From positions 1 through 10,934 of the forward strand of contig JACQYG010000144.1 in assembly GCA_016208345.1 (NCBI GenBank): 10,934 nt of DNA, written 5' to 3'. A program made the translations under genes and the position numbers. The notes under the pieces are model-generated. The model was not told where the DNA came from and did no database searches. It was given only the letters and a program-made list of their open reading frames with translations. The stretch comes from Chloroflexota bacterium. GTDB taxonomy: Bacteria > Chloroflexota > DTOL01 > JACQYG01. Shown in pieces: positions 1 to 5,809 of this stretch (positions are counted from its first letter, which is position 1; every line of letters starts with the position of its first letter).

Positions 1-3
1 GAG

Positions 4-462
4 GTGAAGCCGGCGGTGCAGGTGGTGGAACGGCTCTTCGGCCTGCTTGAGGTGCATTCGCCGTCCCAGGCCAACACCCGGGCAGCCGGTCGTGCCATAC
101 TGGAGGCCCTAGGTGTCCAGGAGAGTGACCGCTGGCAGCCTAAGATCTTCTCCAGCCAGGTGATTCGCCGGGTGGACGACCACCATGCCCAGTTGGTGAA
201 CCGCAATCGCAACGGCTCCATGCTCATTGCTGGCCAAACTCTTTACATAATGGAGGTTGAGCCGGCGGCTTATGCGGTGTTGGCGGCCAATGAGGCAGAG
301 AAGGCAGCGAACATCACGCTCATCGAGGTGCGTCCTTTCGGCAGCTTCGGCAGGCTCTACCTGGGCGGCGAGGAGCGCGACATCGAGGTAGGCCGCCACG
401 CCGCGGTCCAGGCCATCGAGGGGATTAAGGGCAAGGTGATGGATGCCAGGGCGCGGGCGTAG
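4..462 (+). CDS. Two-repeat degenerate BMC-domain shell-type protein (5' end uncertain)
   Basis: Probable microcompartment shell or shell-associated protein of 152 residues. The C-terminal part (about residues 79-143) aligns by eye with the BMC fold: a strand ending in MEVEP, the helix [19 protein letters not shown], then [17 protein letters not shown] where canonical hexamers have their pore loop and following strand, and a second helix up to about residue 143. The usual closing strand (VHVIPRPH in the neighbouring BMC-H) is missing. Residues 11-38 repeat the beginning of the domain ([20 protein letters not shown] against [20 protein letters not shown]), so I read it as two diverged BMC-like repeats, the first incomplete. 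At 152 residues it is shorter than ordinary tandem-domain BMC-T proteins (about 180-210). A circularly permuted single domain is the main alternative. The first candidate start is a GTG three bases into the window. No ribosome binding site is visible there, so the true start may lie upstream. It probably heads or continues the BMC operon. Confidence 0.7.
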   Translation: MKPAVQVVERLFGLLEVHSPSQANTRAAGRAILEALGVQESDRWQPKIFSSQVIRRVDDHHAQLVNRNRNGSMLIAGQTLYIMEVEPAAYAVLAANEAEKAANITLIEVRPFGSFGRLYLGGEERDIEVGRHAAVQAIEGIKGKVMDARARA

Positions 463-650
463 GCGGTGTTCCCTGGAAGGATGCCAAACTCTTTAAGTAG
501 TAGAAAGATGGGCAGTCAGGGCCGGGGTTTCCCCCGAGGCCAATAGACGGGCATCGCTGACGGTTGCGCGTTGGCTTTTGACCTGTCTTGTGGGTTTACC
601 CATTGAGCTAGCGAATTCTTCATCAATATTGTAAGGAGGACCTTTCAGCA
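463..650. other. Intergenic region between the two-repeat BMC gene and the BMC-H gene
   Basis: This 188-bp gap has no supportable gene. It holds an imperfect GC-rich hairpin at about 520-541 (GGCCGGGG against CCCC-GA-GGCC, loop TTTC) with no following T run, and a short dyad TGGGT-TT-ACCCA at 591-602. A strong ribosome binding site (AAGGAGGA, 633-640) at the downstream end serves the BMC-H gene. A TTGACC hexamer at 578-583 could be a -35 box, but I find no good -10 at the right distance. Confidence 0.4.
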
Positions 651-956
651 ATGGCAGAAGCTCTAGGGATGATCGAGACCAAGGGGTTCGCGGCGATGGT
701 GGAAGCATCGGATGCCATGGTCAAGGCGGCCAAGGTAGAGCTGGTGGGTTACGAGAAGATCGGCGGGGGATACGTTACCGCCATCGTCCGCGGCGATGTG
801 GCCGCGTGCAAGGCAGCGGTAGAGGCCGGGGCCCGGGGCGCTGAGAAGGTGGGCGAGGTGGTCTCGGTGCACGTGATCCCACGACCCCACATCAACATCG
901 ACCTGGTGCTGCCTCTGGGTCGCCTGGAGCAAGCCAGGCAAGAGAAAGAGGGCTAG
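651..956 (+). CDS. BMC-H hexameric microcompartment shell protein (PduA/PduJ/EutM type)
   Basis: This is a single-domain shell protein of 101 residues that forms the hexameric tiles making up most of a microcompartment facet. The sequence follows the canonical BMC-H order. The first strand [10 protein letters not shown] is followed by the helix with D21, K25 and AAK, and the pore loop KIGGG is at residues 36-40 (PduA has KIGSG). Then come VTAIVRGDV, the second helix, and the closing strand VHVIPRPH near 73-80 with the tail INIDLVLP. Length and every landmark are normal, so this is the only standard hexamer gene in the window. The pore motif GGG rather than GSG slightly changes the lining of the central pore, as in many homologues. 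The ATG is preceded by AAGGAGGA with about 10 nt spacing, which fixes the start. The gene is separated from the next shell gene by a repeat-rich spacer of about 250 bp. Confidence 0.95.
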   Translation: MAEALGMIETKGFAAMVEASDAMVKAAKVELVGYEKIGGGYVTAIVRGDVAACKAAVEAGARGAEKVGEVVSVHVIPRPHINIDLVLPLGRLEQARQEKEG

Positions 957-960
957 GGTA

Positions 961-1009
961 GCGGGTGGCGGATGGCGGATGGCAGATAGCGGATGGCAAA
1001 TAGCAGCTA
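961..1009. repeat. Seven-copy degenerate heptamer tandem repeat
   Basis: Seven consecutive 7-nt units can be read starting 5 nt after the BMC-H stop codon: GCGGGTG, GCGGATG, GCGGATG, GCAGATA, GCGGATG, GCAAATA, GCAGCTA. The consensus is GCGGATG, with drift toward the 3' end. No open frame of interest uses it. Similar heptamer arrays are known as short tandemly repeated sequences between genes of some filamentous bacteria. The function here is unknown. Confidence 0.75.
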
Positions 1010-1051
1010 ACCGCTCCCTCAGCTCCCTGCCCTCTGCTGTGTGGGGTAGGA

Positions 1052-1068
1052 GCCCAACCGCGTTGGGC
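1052..1068. repeat. Perfect 7-bp hairpin in the BMC-H/BMC-P spacer
   Basis: GCCCAAC (1052-1058) and GTTGGGC (1062-1068) are exact inverse complements around a CGC loop. There is no T run downstream, so it does not look like an intrinsic terminator. It may act as an RNA processing or stability element between two shell genes, or simply be part of the repetitive spacer. Confidence 0.5.
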
Positions 1069-1117
1069 GATTTGCCAGATTGGACGGCCAATGCGATTGG
1101 ACTGCTACCCATGTAGA

Positions 1118-1185
1118 GATTGCAGATCTCACGATTTGAGATTGCCGATTTGAAGCTGTCAATCTGCAATCTGAAATCTGCAATC
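1118..1185. repeat. Heptad-spaced inverted repeat array (GATT heptads facing AATC heptads)
   Basis: On the left, GATT occurs at 1118, 1133, 1140 and 1147, with the variant GATC at 1125. On the right, its complement AATC occurs at 1161, 1168, 1175 and 1182, exactly every 7 nt. GATTGCAGAT (1118-1127) is the exact inverse complement of ATCTGCAATC at 1176-1185, and the same decamer also occurs at 1162-1171. GATTTGAGATTG (1133-1144) pairs with 1168-1179 with one mismatch. The array can fold into a long imperfect hairpin ending a few bases before the ribosome binding site of the next gene. Confidence 0.7.
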
Positions 1186-1205
1186 GGATGTAGGAGTAAC
1201 GCGAC

Positions 1206-1499
1206 ATGCTCATCGCCAAGGTGGTGGGGACGGTGGTCGCCACCCGCAAGGACGAGAAGCTGGAGGGGGTGAAATTTCTCCTCTGTAAGCAGTTGGACGT
1301 CGAGGCCAGGCCCACGGGCGGCTACGTGGTGACCGTGGATTCGGTGGGGGCCGGGCTGGGCGAGGTGATCCTCTTCGCCACCGGCTCTTCCGCGCGCCAG
1401 ACCAAGGTCACTGAGAACCGCCCGGTGGACGCAGTGATCATGGCCATCGTGGATACCTGGGAAGTGGATGGCGTGGTGAAATATCAGAAAGTAGAGTGA
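1206..1499 (+). CDS. BMC-P pentameric vertex protein (EutN/CcmL/PduN family), copy 1
   Basis: This is a 97-residue member of the EutN/CcmL family, whose pentamers cap the twelve vertices of a microcompartment shell. The family signature is clear: [21 protein letters not shown] at the start, [11 protein letters not shown] in the second strand, the conserved glycine-rich turn [18 protein letters not shown], and the end [16 protein letters not shown]. The length is typical (85-100 residues). AGGAG (1192-1196) lies 9 nt before the ATG, supporting this start. The last 22 bases of the gene, including the stop codon, belong to a 70-bp unit that is duplicated exactly downstream, so an unduplicated ancestor would have had the same C-terminus. 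It is one of three diverged BMC-P genes in the window. Confidence 0.93.
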   Translation: MLIAKVVGTVVATRKDEKLEGVKFLLCKQLDVEARPTGGYVVTVDSVGAGLGEVILFATGSSARQTKVTENRPVDAVIMAIVDTWEVDGVVKYQKVE

Positions 1500-1619
1500 T
1501 GGGTGAGGGCAATGCGCGTGCCGCGAGGGGTGAAGCGGGAACCGCGCGAAATATCAGAAAGTAGAGTGATGGGTGAGGGCAATGCGCGTGCCGCGAGGGG
1601 TGAAGCGGGAACCGCGCGA
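1478..1619. repeat. Exact 70-bp tandem duplication spanning the end of BMC-P copy 1
   Basis: The stretch beginning GAAATATCAGAAAGTAGAG at 1478 recurs at 1548. The match is exact from 1478-1549 to 1548-1619, with a period of 70 bp and slightly more than two copies in total. The first copy carries the last codons and stop (1497-1499) of the BMC-P gene. The second is non-coding. Perfect identity suggests a recent slippage or recombination event, or an assembly artefact. Confidence 0.95.
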
Positions 1620-1648
1620 TATCTTTAATCCGTTACCTGTTTTCTTCT

Positions 1649-1701
1649 CCCTGATACACCTTCCAGGTGTTTCCTCGCTTCACCTGGAAGGTGTATCAGG
1701 G
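1649..1701. promoter_or_regulatory. Perfect 21-bp inverted repeat upstream of the pduP ribosome binding site
   Basis: Bases 1649-1669 (starting CCCTGATACACC) are the exact inverse complement of 1681-1701 (ending GTGTATCAGGG), with an 11-nt loop, TTTCCTCGCTT. The right arm ends 4 nt before the GGAGGG ribosome binding site and 15 nt before the GTG start of the aldehyde dehydrogenase. No T run follows on either strand, so it is not a standard intrinsic terminator. As RNA it would be a very stable stem. Plausible roles are an mRNA processing or stabilising element that sets the enzyme-to-shell ratio, a translation control element, or a small palindromic insertion. Confidence 0.85.
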
Positions 1702-1716
1702 CGTTGGAGGGTATAA

Positions 1717-3177
1717 GTGGTCGATCCGGAGGAAGAGCGGATCAGGTCCATCGTGGGCAGAGTGGTGGCCCGGCTGGGCGAAGAGGAGGGGCGCCGGGCC
1801 AGACCTGGGTTGCCGTCCGTCTCCTGGCGTGGAGATGCTGGGCCAGGGGAGCAAGCCCTAGGCTTTCCTACCATCGACGCGGCGGTGAGGGCAGCGGGAA
1901 AGGCCCAGGTGCGCCTGAGTGACTTGACGCTGGAAAGCCGGGAGATGGTCATCTCCGCCATGCGCCAGGCAGTCCGAGACAACGCCGAGTACCTGGCCAA
2001 GCTGGCCTGGCAGGAGACCGGCCTGGGCCGCTGGGAGGATAAGGTCAAGAAGAACCTCCTGGTGGCCAACAAGACCCCGGGCACCGAGGACCTCAAGCCC
2101 CTGGTCTGGACCGGCGACCGCGGCCTGGCCCTGGTGGAGAGGGCGCCATACGGCGTCATCGGAGCGATAACCCCGGTAACTAACCCTACTTCTACCATTA
2201 TCTGCAACGCCATCGGCATGGTCGCCGCCGACAATGGCGTGGTGTTCAATGCTCATCCCAATGCCAAGGGCGTGTCACTGGAAACGATCCGTATTCTTAA
2301 TGAGGCCATCGTCTCCGCGGGCGGGCCACCAAACATCATCACCTCGGTAACCGAGCCCACCATCGAGACTGCCCAGGAGTTGATGCACCACCCCGGAATC
2401 CGCCTCCTGGTGGTCACCGGGGGGCCGGGGGTGGTGAAGGCCGCTATGAACTCCGGTAAGAAGGCCATCTGCGCTGGCCCGGGCAACCCACCGGCGGTGG
2501 TGGACGAAACCGCCGACATCGAGCAGGCGGCCCGAGACATTGTGATCGGCGCCTCGTTTGACAATAACGTAGTGTGTGTGCTGGAGAAGGAGATCATCGC
2601 GGTGGAGGCCATCGTCGACCAGCTCAAAGCCGCCTTGAGGCAGCACGGCGCCTTCGAGGTCACCCACTGGCAACTGGAGCGGCTCAAGCGGGTGATCCTG
2701 AAGGAAGACCGGGGGCCCCGCCGGGAGGGAGTGATAAACAAGGACTTCGTGGGCAAGAATGCCGGCATCATCTTGAGGGAGATCGGTATCTCCGTGGGCG
2801 ATGAGATCAAGATCGTCCTGGCCGAGACGGACCAGGATGATGCCTTGTTCTGGACCGAGCAACTGATGCCAGTGATACCTTTGGTTCGGGTCCGCAAGGC
2901 CCTGGAGGCCATTGACCTGGGCGTGGAGGCCGAGCTGGGCAACGGCCACACCGCAGTGATGCATTCCAAGAACATCGACAATCTGAGCCGAATGGCCCGG
3001 CTGATAAACACCAGCATCTTCGTCAAGAACGCGCCGTCTCTCGCCGGCCTGGGCTTCGGAGGCGAGGGCTATACCTCGTTCTCCATAGCCAGCCCTACGG
3101 GTGAGGGCTTGACCTCGGCCAAGGACTTCTCCCGGGTGCGTCGGTGTACGCTGGTGGATGCGTTTAGGATCGTATAA
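1717..3177 (+). CDS. pduP: CoA-acylating aldehyde dehydrogenase of the microcompartment core (PduP/EutE type)
   Basis: Predicted to oxidise an aldehyde with NAD+ and CoA to the acyl-CoA inside the microcompartment. The protein has 486 residues. Residues 2-20 form an amphipathic helix (VDPEEERIRSIVGRVVARLG) followed by a Gly/Pro/Arg linker to about residue 48. This is the layout of an N-terminal encapsulation peptide. The catalytic domain shows TPVTNPTST at 152-160, GPGNPP at 254-259, the catalytic cysteine C287 in FDNNVVC, and the family's C-terminal landmarks GGEGYT and PTGEGLTSAKDF. Start is GTG with GGAGGG at 1706-1711. This start keeps the helix, so I prefer it to any internal one. The pduS-like gene follows after 3 nt, implying translational coupling. 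The aldehyde cannot be named because no aldehyde-forming enzyme is in view. EutE-like acetaldehyde use is equally possible. The gene symbol marks the family, not the substrate. Confidence 0.93.
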   Translation: MVDPEEERIRSIVGRVVARLGEEEGRRARPGLPSVSWRGDAGPGEQALGFPTIDAAVRAAGKAQVRLSDLTLESREMVISAMRQAVRDNAEYLAKLAWQETGLGRWEDKVKKNLLVANKTPGTEDLKPLVWTGDRGLALVERAPYGVIGAITPVTNPTSTIICNAIGMVAADNGVVFNAHPNAKGVSLETIRILNEAIVSAGGPPNIITSVTEPTIETAQELMHHPGIRLLVVTGGPGVVKAAMNSGKKAICAGPGNPPAVVDETADIEQAARDIVIGASFDNNVVCVLEKEIIAVEAIVDQLKAALRQHGAFEVTHWQLERLKRVILKEDRGPRREGVINKDFVGKNAGIILREIGISVGDEIKIVLAETDQDDALFWTEQLMPVIPLVRVRKALEAIDLGVEAELGNGHTAVMHSKNIDNLSRMARLINTSIFVKNAPSLAGLGFGGEGYTSFSIASPTGEGLTSAKDFSRVRRCTLVDAFRIV

Positions 3178-3180
3178 TTC

Positions 3181-4533
3181 ATGTCTAACCAGATCGTTGA
3201 CGCCACCCGGAAGGCGGGTGTCGTCGGGGCCGGAGGCGGCGGTTTTCCCACTCATGTGAAGATCTCCTCTTCCGTGGAGATTGCCGTGGCCAATGGCGCG
3301 GAGTGCGAGCCGCTCCTGAAGGTGGACCAGCACATCATGGCGGCCAAGGCCGGCGCCGTGGTGGAGGGGCTTAGCCTGGTAATGCAGGCCACCGGGGCCC
3401 GAAAGGGCATCGTTGCGCTCAAGGCCGAGTATAAGAAAGCGGTGGAGGCCATCCGGGCTGCCGCGAGTCGCTACCCCAACGTTTCGGTGCATCTGATAGG
3501 GAGCTACTACCCGGCCGGTGACGAATTCGTGCTGGTCTACGAGACGACGGGTCGTCTGGTGCCCGAGGGGGGGCTGCCTTTGCACGTGGGCGTGGTGGTA
3601 CAGAACGTGTGTACCCTGCTGAATATCGCTGAAGCCATGCAGGGCCAGGCGGTGACGCATCGCTACGTGACCGTGACTGGCGAGGTGTATAGTCCGAAAA
3701 CGCTGAGATTGCCGGTGGGAACGAGCCTGGCCCAGGCTATCCGGCTGGCTGGAGGGATCAAAGTGGCCCAGGGGAGAACTGGCTCCGACTACGCGGTGGT
3801 TCTGGGCGGGCCAATGATGGGAAGGTTGGCTAGTGACCTTGACATGCCGGTCACCAAGACCCTGGGGGGGATCATCGTACTGCCCAAGGACAACGCCGTG
3901 ATACGACGGATGAGCGAGCCCCTGCGCACCAGCCTCCGTCGGGGAAAATCGACCTGTGACCAGTGCCGGGATTGCACGGACCTGTGCCCCAGGAGCCTGT
4001 TGGGCCATCGTCTCTTCCCGCACGAGATCATGCGCTCGCTGAACTACGCCTCCAGCGAGCCCACCGACAACATCACCTCGGCGGTGCTGTGCTGCGAGTG
4101 TCGCCTGTGCGAGGCGTACGCCTGTCCGTTAGAGCTATCGCCCATGGCCTATTACAAAGCCGTCAAGCGCAACCTGGAGGCCTTGGACTGGATCAATACT
4201 CGACACCGCCGCAGCGACTTGAAGGTTCATGATATGTTCGATGGCCGTCGCGTGCCCACCAATCGGCTCATGGACAAGCTGGGCCTGACCCGCTACCGGG
4301 ACCTCCCGGTTCCTTTGGACGAAAGCCCGGTCCATCCCGGGCGAGTGGCCATACCGCTAAAGCAGCACACCGGCGTTGCCGCCCAGCCCACGGTGAAGCA
4401 GGGGGACAAGGTGAGGCTGGGAGACCTCATCGGGCAGGTCCCAGAAGGGAAACTGGGGGCTAATGTCCACGCGTCCATACGGGGGACGGTGAGGGAAGTG
4501 GTGGAAGGCCGGCAGGTGGTGATCGAGGAATAA
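3181..4533 (+). CDS. pduS: PduS-type flavin/iron-sulfur NADH-linked redox protein (RnfC-like)
   Basis: PduS proteins are RnfC-like flavoproteins with two [4Fe-4S] clusters. In propanediol microcompartments PduS reduces the cobalamin cofactor and binds the shell protein PduT. The 450-residue length matches PduS. The order seen is: an N-terminal nucleotide/FMN-binding segment with GVVGAGGGGFPTHVK at 13-27 and NGAECEPLL at 38-46, then an SLBB-like segment near 161-195. Two ferredoxin motifs follow: C259xxC262xxC265xxxC269P and C304xxC307xxC310xxxxC315P. The C-terminal sandwich domain (about 380-450) has GVAAQPTVKQGDKVRLGDLI. All cluster cysteines are present. The gene starts 3 nt after the aldehyde dehydrogenase stop and precedes a pduT-like gene, the usual partner. 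Because no cobalamin enzyme is in the window, its role here is more likely NAD+ regeneration or electron export than cobalamin reduction. That is inference. Confidence 0.92.
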   Translation: MSNQIVDATRKAGVVGAGGGGFPTHVKISSSVEIAVANGAECEPLLKVDQHIMAAKAGAVVEGLSLVMQATGARKGIVALKAEYKKAVEAIRAAASRYPNVSVHLIGSYYPAGDEFVLVYETTGRLVPEGGLPLHVGVVVQNVCTLLNIAEAMQGQAVTHRYVTVTGEVYSPKTLRLPVGTSLAQAIRLAGGIKVAQGRTGSDYAVVLGGPMMGRLASDLDMPVTKTLGGIIVLPKDNAVIRRMSEPLRTSLRRGKSTCDQCRDCTDLCPRSLLGHRLFPHEIMRSLNYASSEPTDNITSAVLCCECRLCEAYACPLELSPMAYYKAVKRNLEALDWINTRHRRSDLKVHDMFDGRRVPTNRLMDKLGLTRYRDLPVPLDESPVHPGRVAIPLKQHTGVAAQPTVKQGDKVRLGDLIGQVPEGKLGANVHASIRGTVREVVEGRQVVIEE

Positions 4534-4589
4534 TCCCGTTGTGATTCGCGGTGATTCGGTGGTGATTAGGTGGGGGGAGTGGAGGGACG

Positions 4590-5138
4590 ATGGAACCGGC
4601 AATAGGGTTGCTCGAATTCAATAGCATAGCGGCGGGCATCGAGGCCGGGGATGCCATGGTCAAGAAGGCCTTGGTGGAGCTCTTGGATGCCCGGCCGGTG
4701 TGTCCCGGGAAATTCATCGTGCTTATCACCGGCGATGTGGACGCGGTCACCGAGTCCATGCGGGCCGGCGAGGAAACGGGCGGCGACGCGGTGGTGGATA
4801 AGCTGCTCCTGCCCAACGTGCACCTTTCGGTGTTCCCAGCCATCGCCGGTGCGGTGGAGACCGACTACGTGGAAGCCCTGGGCATCATCGAGACCGTCAC
4901 GGTGGCTACTACCATTGTTGCTGCTGATGCCGCAGCCAAGGCTGCCGACGTGCTTTTGACCGAGATCCGCCTGGCTAATGGCCTGGGCGGCAAGTCTTTC
5001 GTCCTGATGATCGGCGATGTCAGCAATGTGGAGGCCTCGGTGGCTGCCGGAACTCTCCTAGCCAAAGAGCAGGGCCTATTGGTGCGCAGCGTGGTCATCC
5101 CCTCGCTGCATGAGGACATGAGACAGAAGCTCTGTTAG
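4590..5138 (+). CDS. pduT: PduT-like trimeric BMC-T shell protein with the Fe-S cysteine
   Basis: This is a 182-residue shell protein with two BMC domains (about 1-90 and 96-182). Such proteins form pseudohexameric trimers. It follows PduT closely: AIGLLEFNSIAAGIEAGDAM at the start, VCPGKF at 37-42, LPNVHLSVFPAIAG linking the domains, and VIPSLHEDM near the end. C38 lies at the position of the PduT cysteine that, from three subunits, holds a [4Fe-4S] cluster at the central pore. That cluster is thought to carry electrons across the shell with PduS, and the pduS-like gene lies 56 nt upstream. The ATG is preceded by a G-rich run with GGAG about 10 nt away. The next BMC-P gene follows after 9 nt. 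A plain metabolite-pore BMC-T is the alternative, but C38 and the PduS neighbour argue for the redox type. Confidence 0.92.
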   Translation: MEPAIGLLEFNSIAAGIEAGDAMVKKALVELLDARPVCPGKFIVLITGDVDAVTESMRAGEETGGDAVVDKLLLPNVHLSVFPAIAGAVETDYVEALGIIETVTVATTIVAADAAAKAADVLLTEIRLANGLGGKSFVLMIGDVSNVEASVAAGTLLAKEQGLLVRSVVIPSLHEDMRQKLC

Positions 5139-5147
5139 GATTCGGGC

Positions 5148-5450
5148 ATGTACCTGGGAAAAGTTATCGGCACGCTGGTGGCCACGCAAAAAAATGAGGG
5201 GCTCAAGGGCATCCGGCTCCTGATAGTTCAGCCCCTGGACCATGAGCTGAAGCCCCGGGGCGAGCCCCAGATCGCCGCCGACGGCACAGGCACCGCGGGG
5301 CACGGCGACATCGTGTTCCTGGTCAGGGCCCGAGAGGCATCGTTAGCCCTGCCTGAGAAGTGGACTCCCACCGACCTGGCCATCTGCGGTATCGTGGATA
5401 TGGTGGAGCTGGAGACCAGGGGCAAACTGAAGGCCAGAGGGCCCGGATAG
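5148..5450 (+). CDS. BMC-P pentameric vertex protein (EutN/CcmL/PduN family), copy 2
   Basis: This is a 100-residue vertex protein. It opens with MYLGKVIGTLVATQKNEGLK and continues IRLLIVQPLDHE, a glycine-rich turn GTGTAGHGDIVFLVRAREAS, and DLAICGIVDMVELE, all as in EutN/CcmL/PduN. It is clearly diverged from copy 1 (97 residues, in a different part of the locus) and from copy 3, which follows 12 nt later. The three may therefore form different vertex types or mixed pentamers. The start codon lies 9 nt after the pduT stop. AGGA overlaps that stop region and serves as a modest ribosome binding site. The tail KARGPG is short and probably flexible. Confidence 0.93.
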   Translation: MYLGKVIGTLVATQKNEGLKGIRLLIVQPLDHELKPRGEPQIAADGTGTAGHGDIVFLVRAREASLALPEKWTPTDLAICGIVDMVELETRGKLKARGPG

Positions 5451-5462
5451 GAAAAAGTGCCA

Positions 5463-5756
5463 ATGGTCATTGGAAGGATCATCGGGAACATAGTTTGCAC
5501 GGTCAAACACAAAGACTACCAGGCTAAAAAGCTCCTTATCGTCCAGCCCCTGAACCCCCAGGGTGAGCCAAGCGGCGACTCCTTTATTGCCGTGGATGCC
5601 GCCCAGGCCGGGCCTGAGGACCTGGTCCTGGTGGTTCGCGAGGGCAACTCCGCCCGCCAGGTGGTGAAGATCCCTGATGCTCCGATCCTTTCGATCATCG
5701 TGGGCGTGATCGACGAGGTCGAAATGGAAGGACGCATATCACTCGTCGGCCCGTAA
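5463..5756 (+). CDS. BMC-P pentameric vertex protein (EutN/CcmL/PduN family), copy 3
   Basis: This is a third vertex protein, 97 residues from the ATG used here. It opens MVIGRIIGNIVCTVKHKDY, then KKLLIVQPLNPQGEP, AAQAGPEDLVLVVREGNSAR, and SIIVGVIDEVEMEG. The match to the family begins exactly at this methionine, as in CcmL (M-x-I-x-K/R). A GTG two codons earlier (5457) would add two residues and sits closer to the weak AGGA at 5448-5451, so the start is not certain. C14 replaces the usual alanine or serine in the strand VV-A-T. This is the last gene of the microcompartment block. A promoter-like segment and a different pathway follow. Confidence 0.91.
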   Translation: MVIGRIIGNIVCTVKHKDYQAKKLLIVQPLNPQGEPSGDSFIAVDAAQAGPEDLVLVVREGNSARQVVKIPDAPILSIIVGVIDEVEMEGRISLVGP

Positions 5757-5761
5757 TGTGG

Positions 5762-5790
5762 TTGCTTTTTGGTATTGAATCGGCTATAGT
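5762..5790 (+). promoter_or_regulatory. Candidate sigma70-type promoter for the GDP-sugar genes
   Basis: TTGCTT (5762-5767) and TATAGT (5785-5790) are separated by 17 bp. The -10 box matches the consensus at five of six positions, the -35 at its TTG core. It lies just after the last shell gene and about 110 nt before the first sugar gene. No gene covers it. The assignment is by eye only. Confidence 0.45.
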
Positions 5791-5796
5791 ATAGCC
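5782..5796. promoter_or_regulatory. 15-bp palindrome over the candidate -10 box (possible operator)
   Basis: GGCTATA-G-TATAGCC is a perfect dyad with 7-bp arms around one central base, and it contains the TATAGT -10 box. A symmetric site in this place would suit a dimeric repressor. No regulator gene is in the window, so this is inference from symmetry and position. Confidence 0.4.
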
Positions 5797-5809
5797 CGAG
5801 TCGGAGCAC

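Noticed and set aside
4..462. PduM-type structural protein
   Set aside because: The C-terminal half aligns with the BMC shell fold, which PduM lacks, and no PduM-like sequence is recognisable.
578..607. Sigma70 promoter before the BMC-H gene based on TTGACC at 578-583
   Set aside because: At 16-18 bp spacing the candidate -10 hexamers (CCATTG, CATTGA, ATTGAG) do not resemble TATAAT.
961..1185. Possible CRISPR array
   Set aside because: The repeat unit is 7 nt with no unique spacers of 25-40 nt, so it is a short tandem repeat, not a CRISPR.
1649..1701. Intrinsic terminator between BMC-P copy 1 and pduP
   Set aside because: The 21-bp stem has no T run after it on either strand and lies within a few bases of the pduP ribosome binding site.
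2275..4023. Long open frame of 582 codons on the minus strand
   Set aside because: It lies antisense to the pduP and pduS genes, whose catalytic and cluster residues are intact. Its translation shows no recognisable motif and it follows from GC-rich codon bias.
4534..4589. Regulatory repeat in the three GTGATT units before the pduT-like gene
   Set aside because: The units are very short and unevenly spaced in a G/T-rich stretch, so chance is a sufficient explanation.
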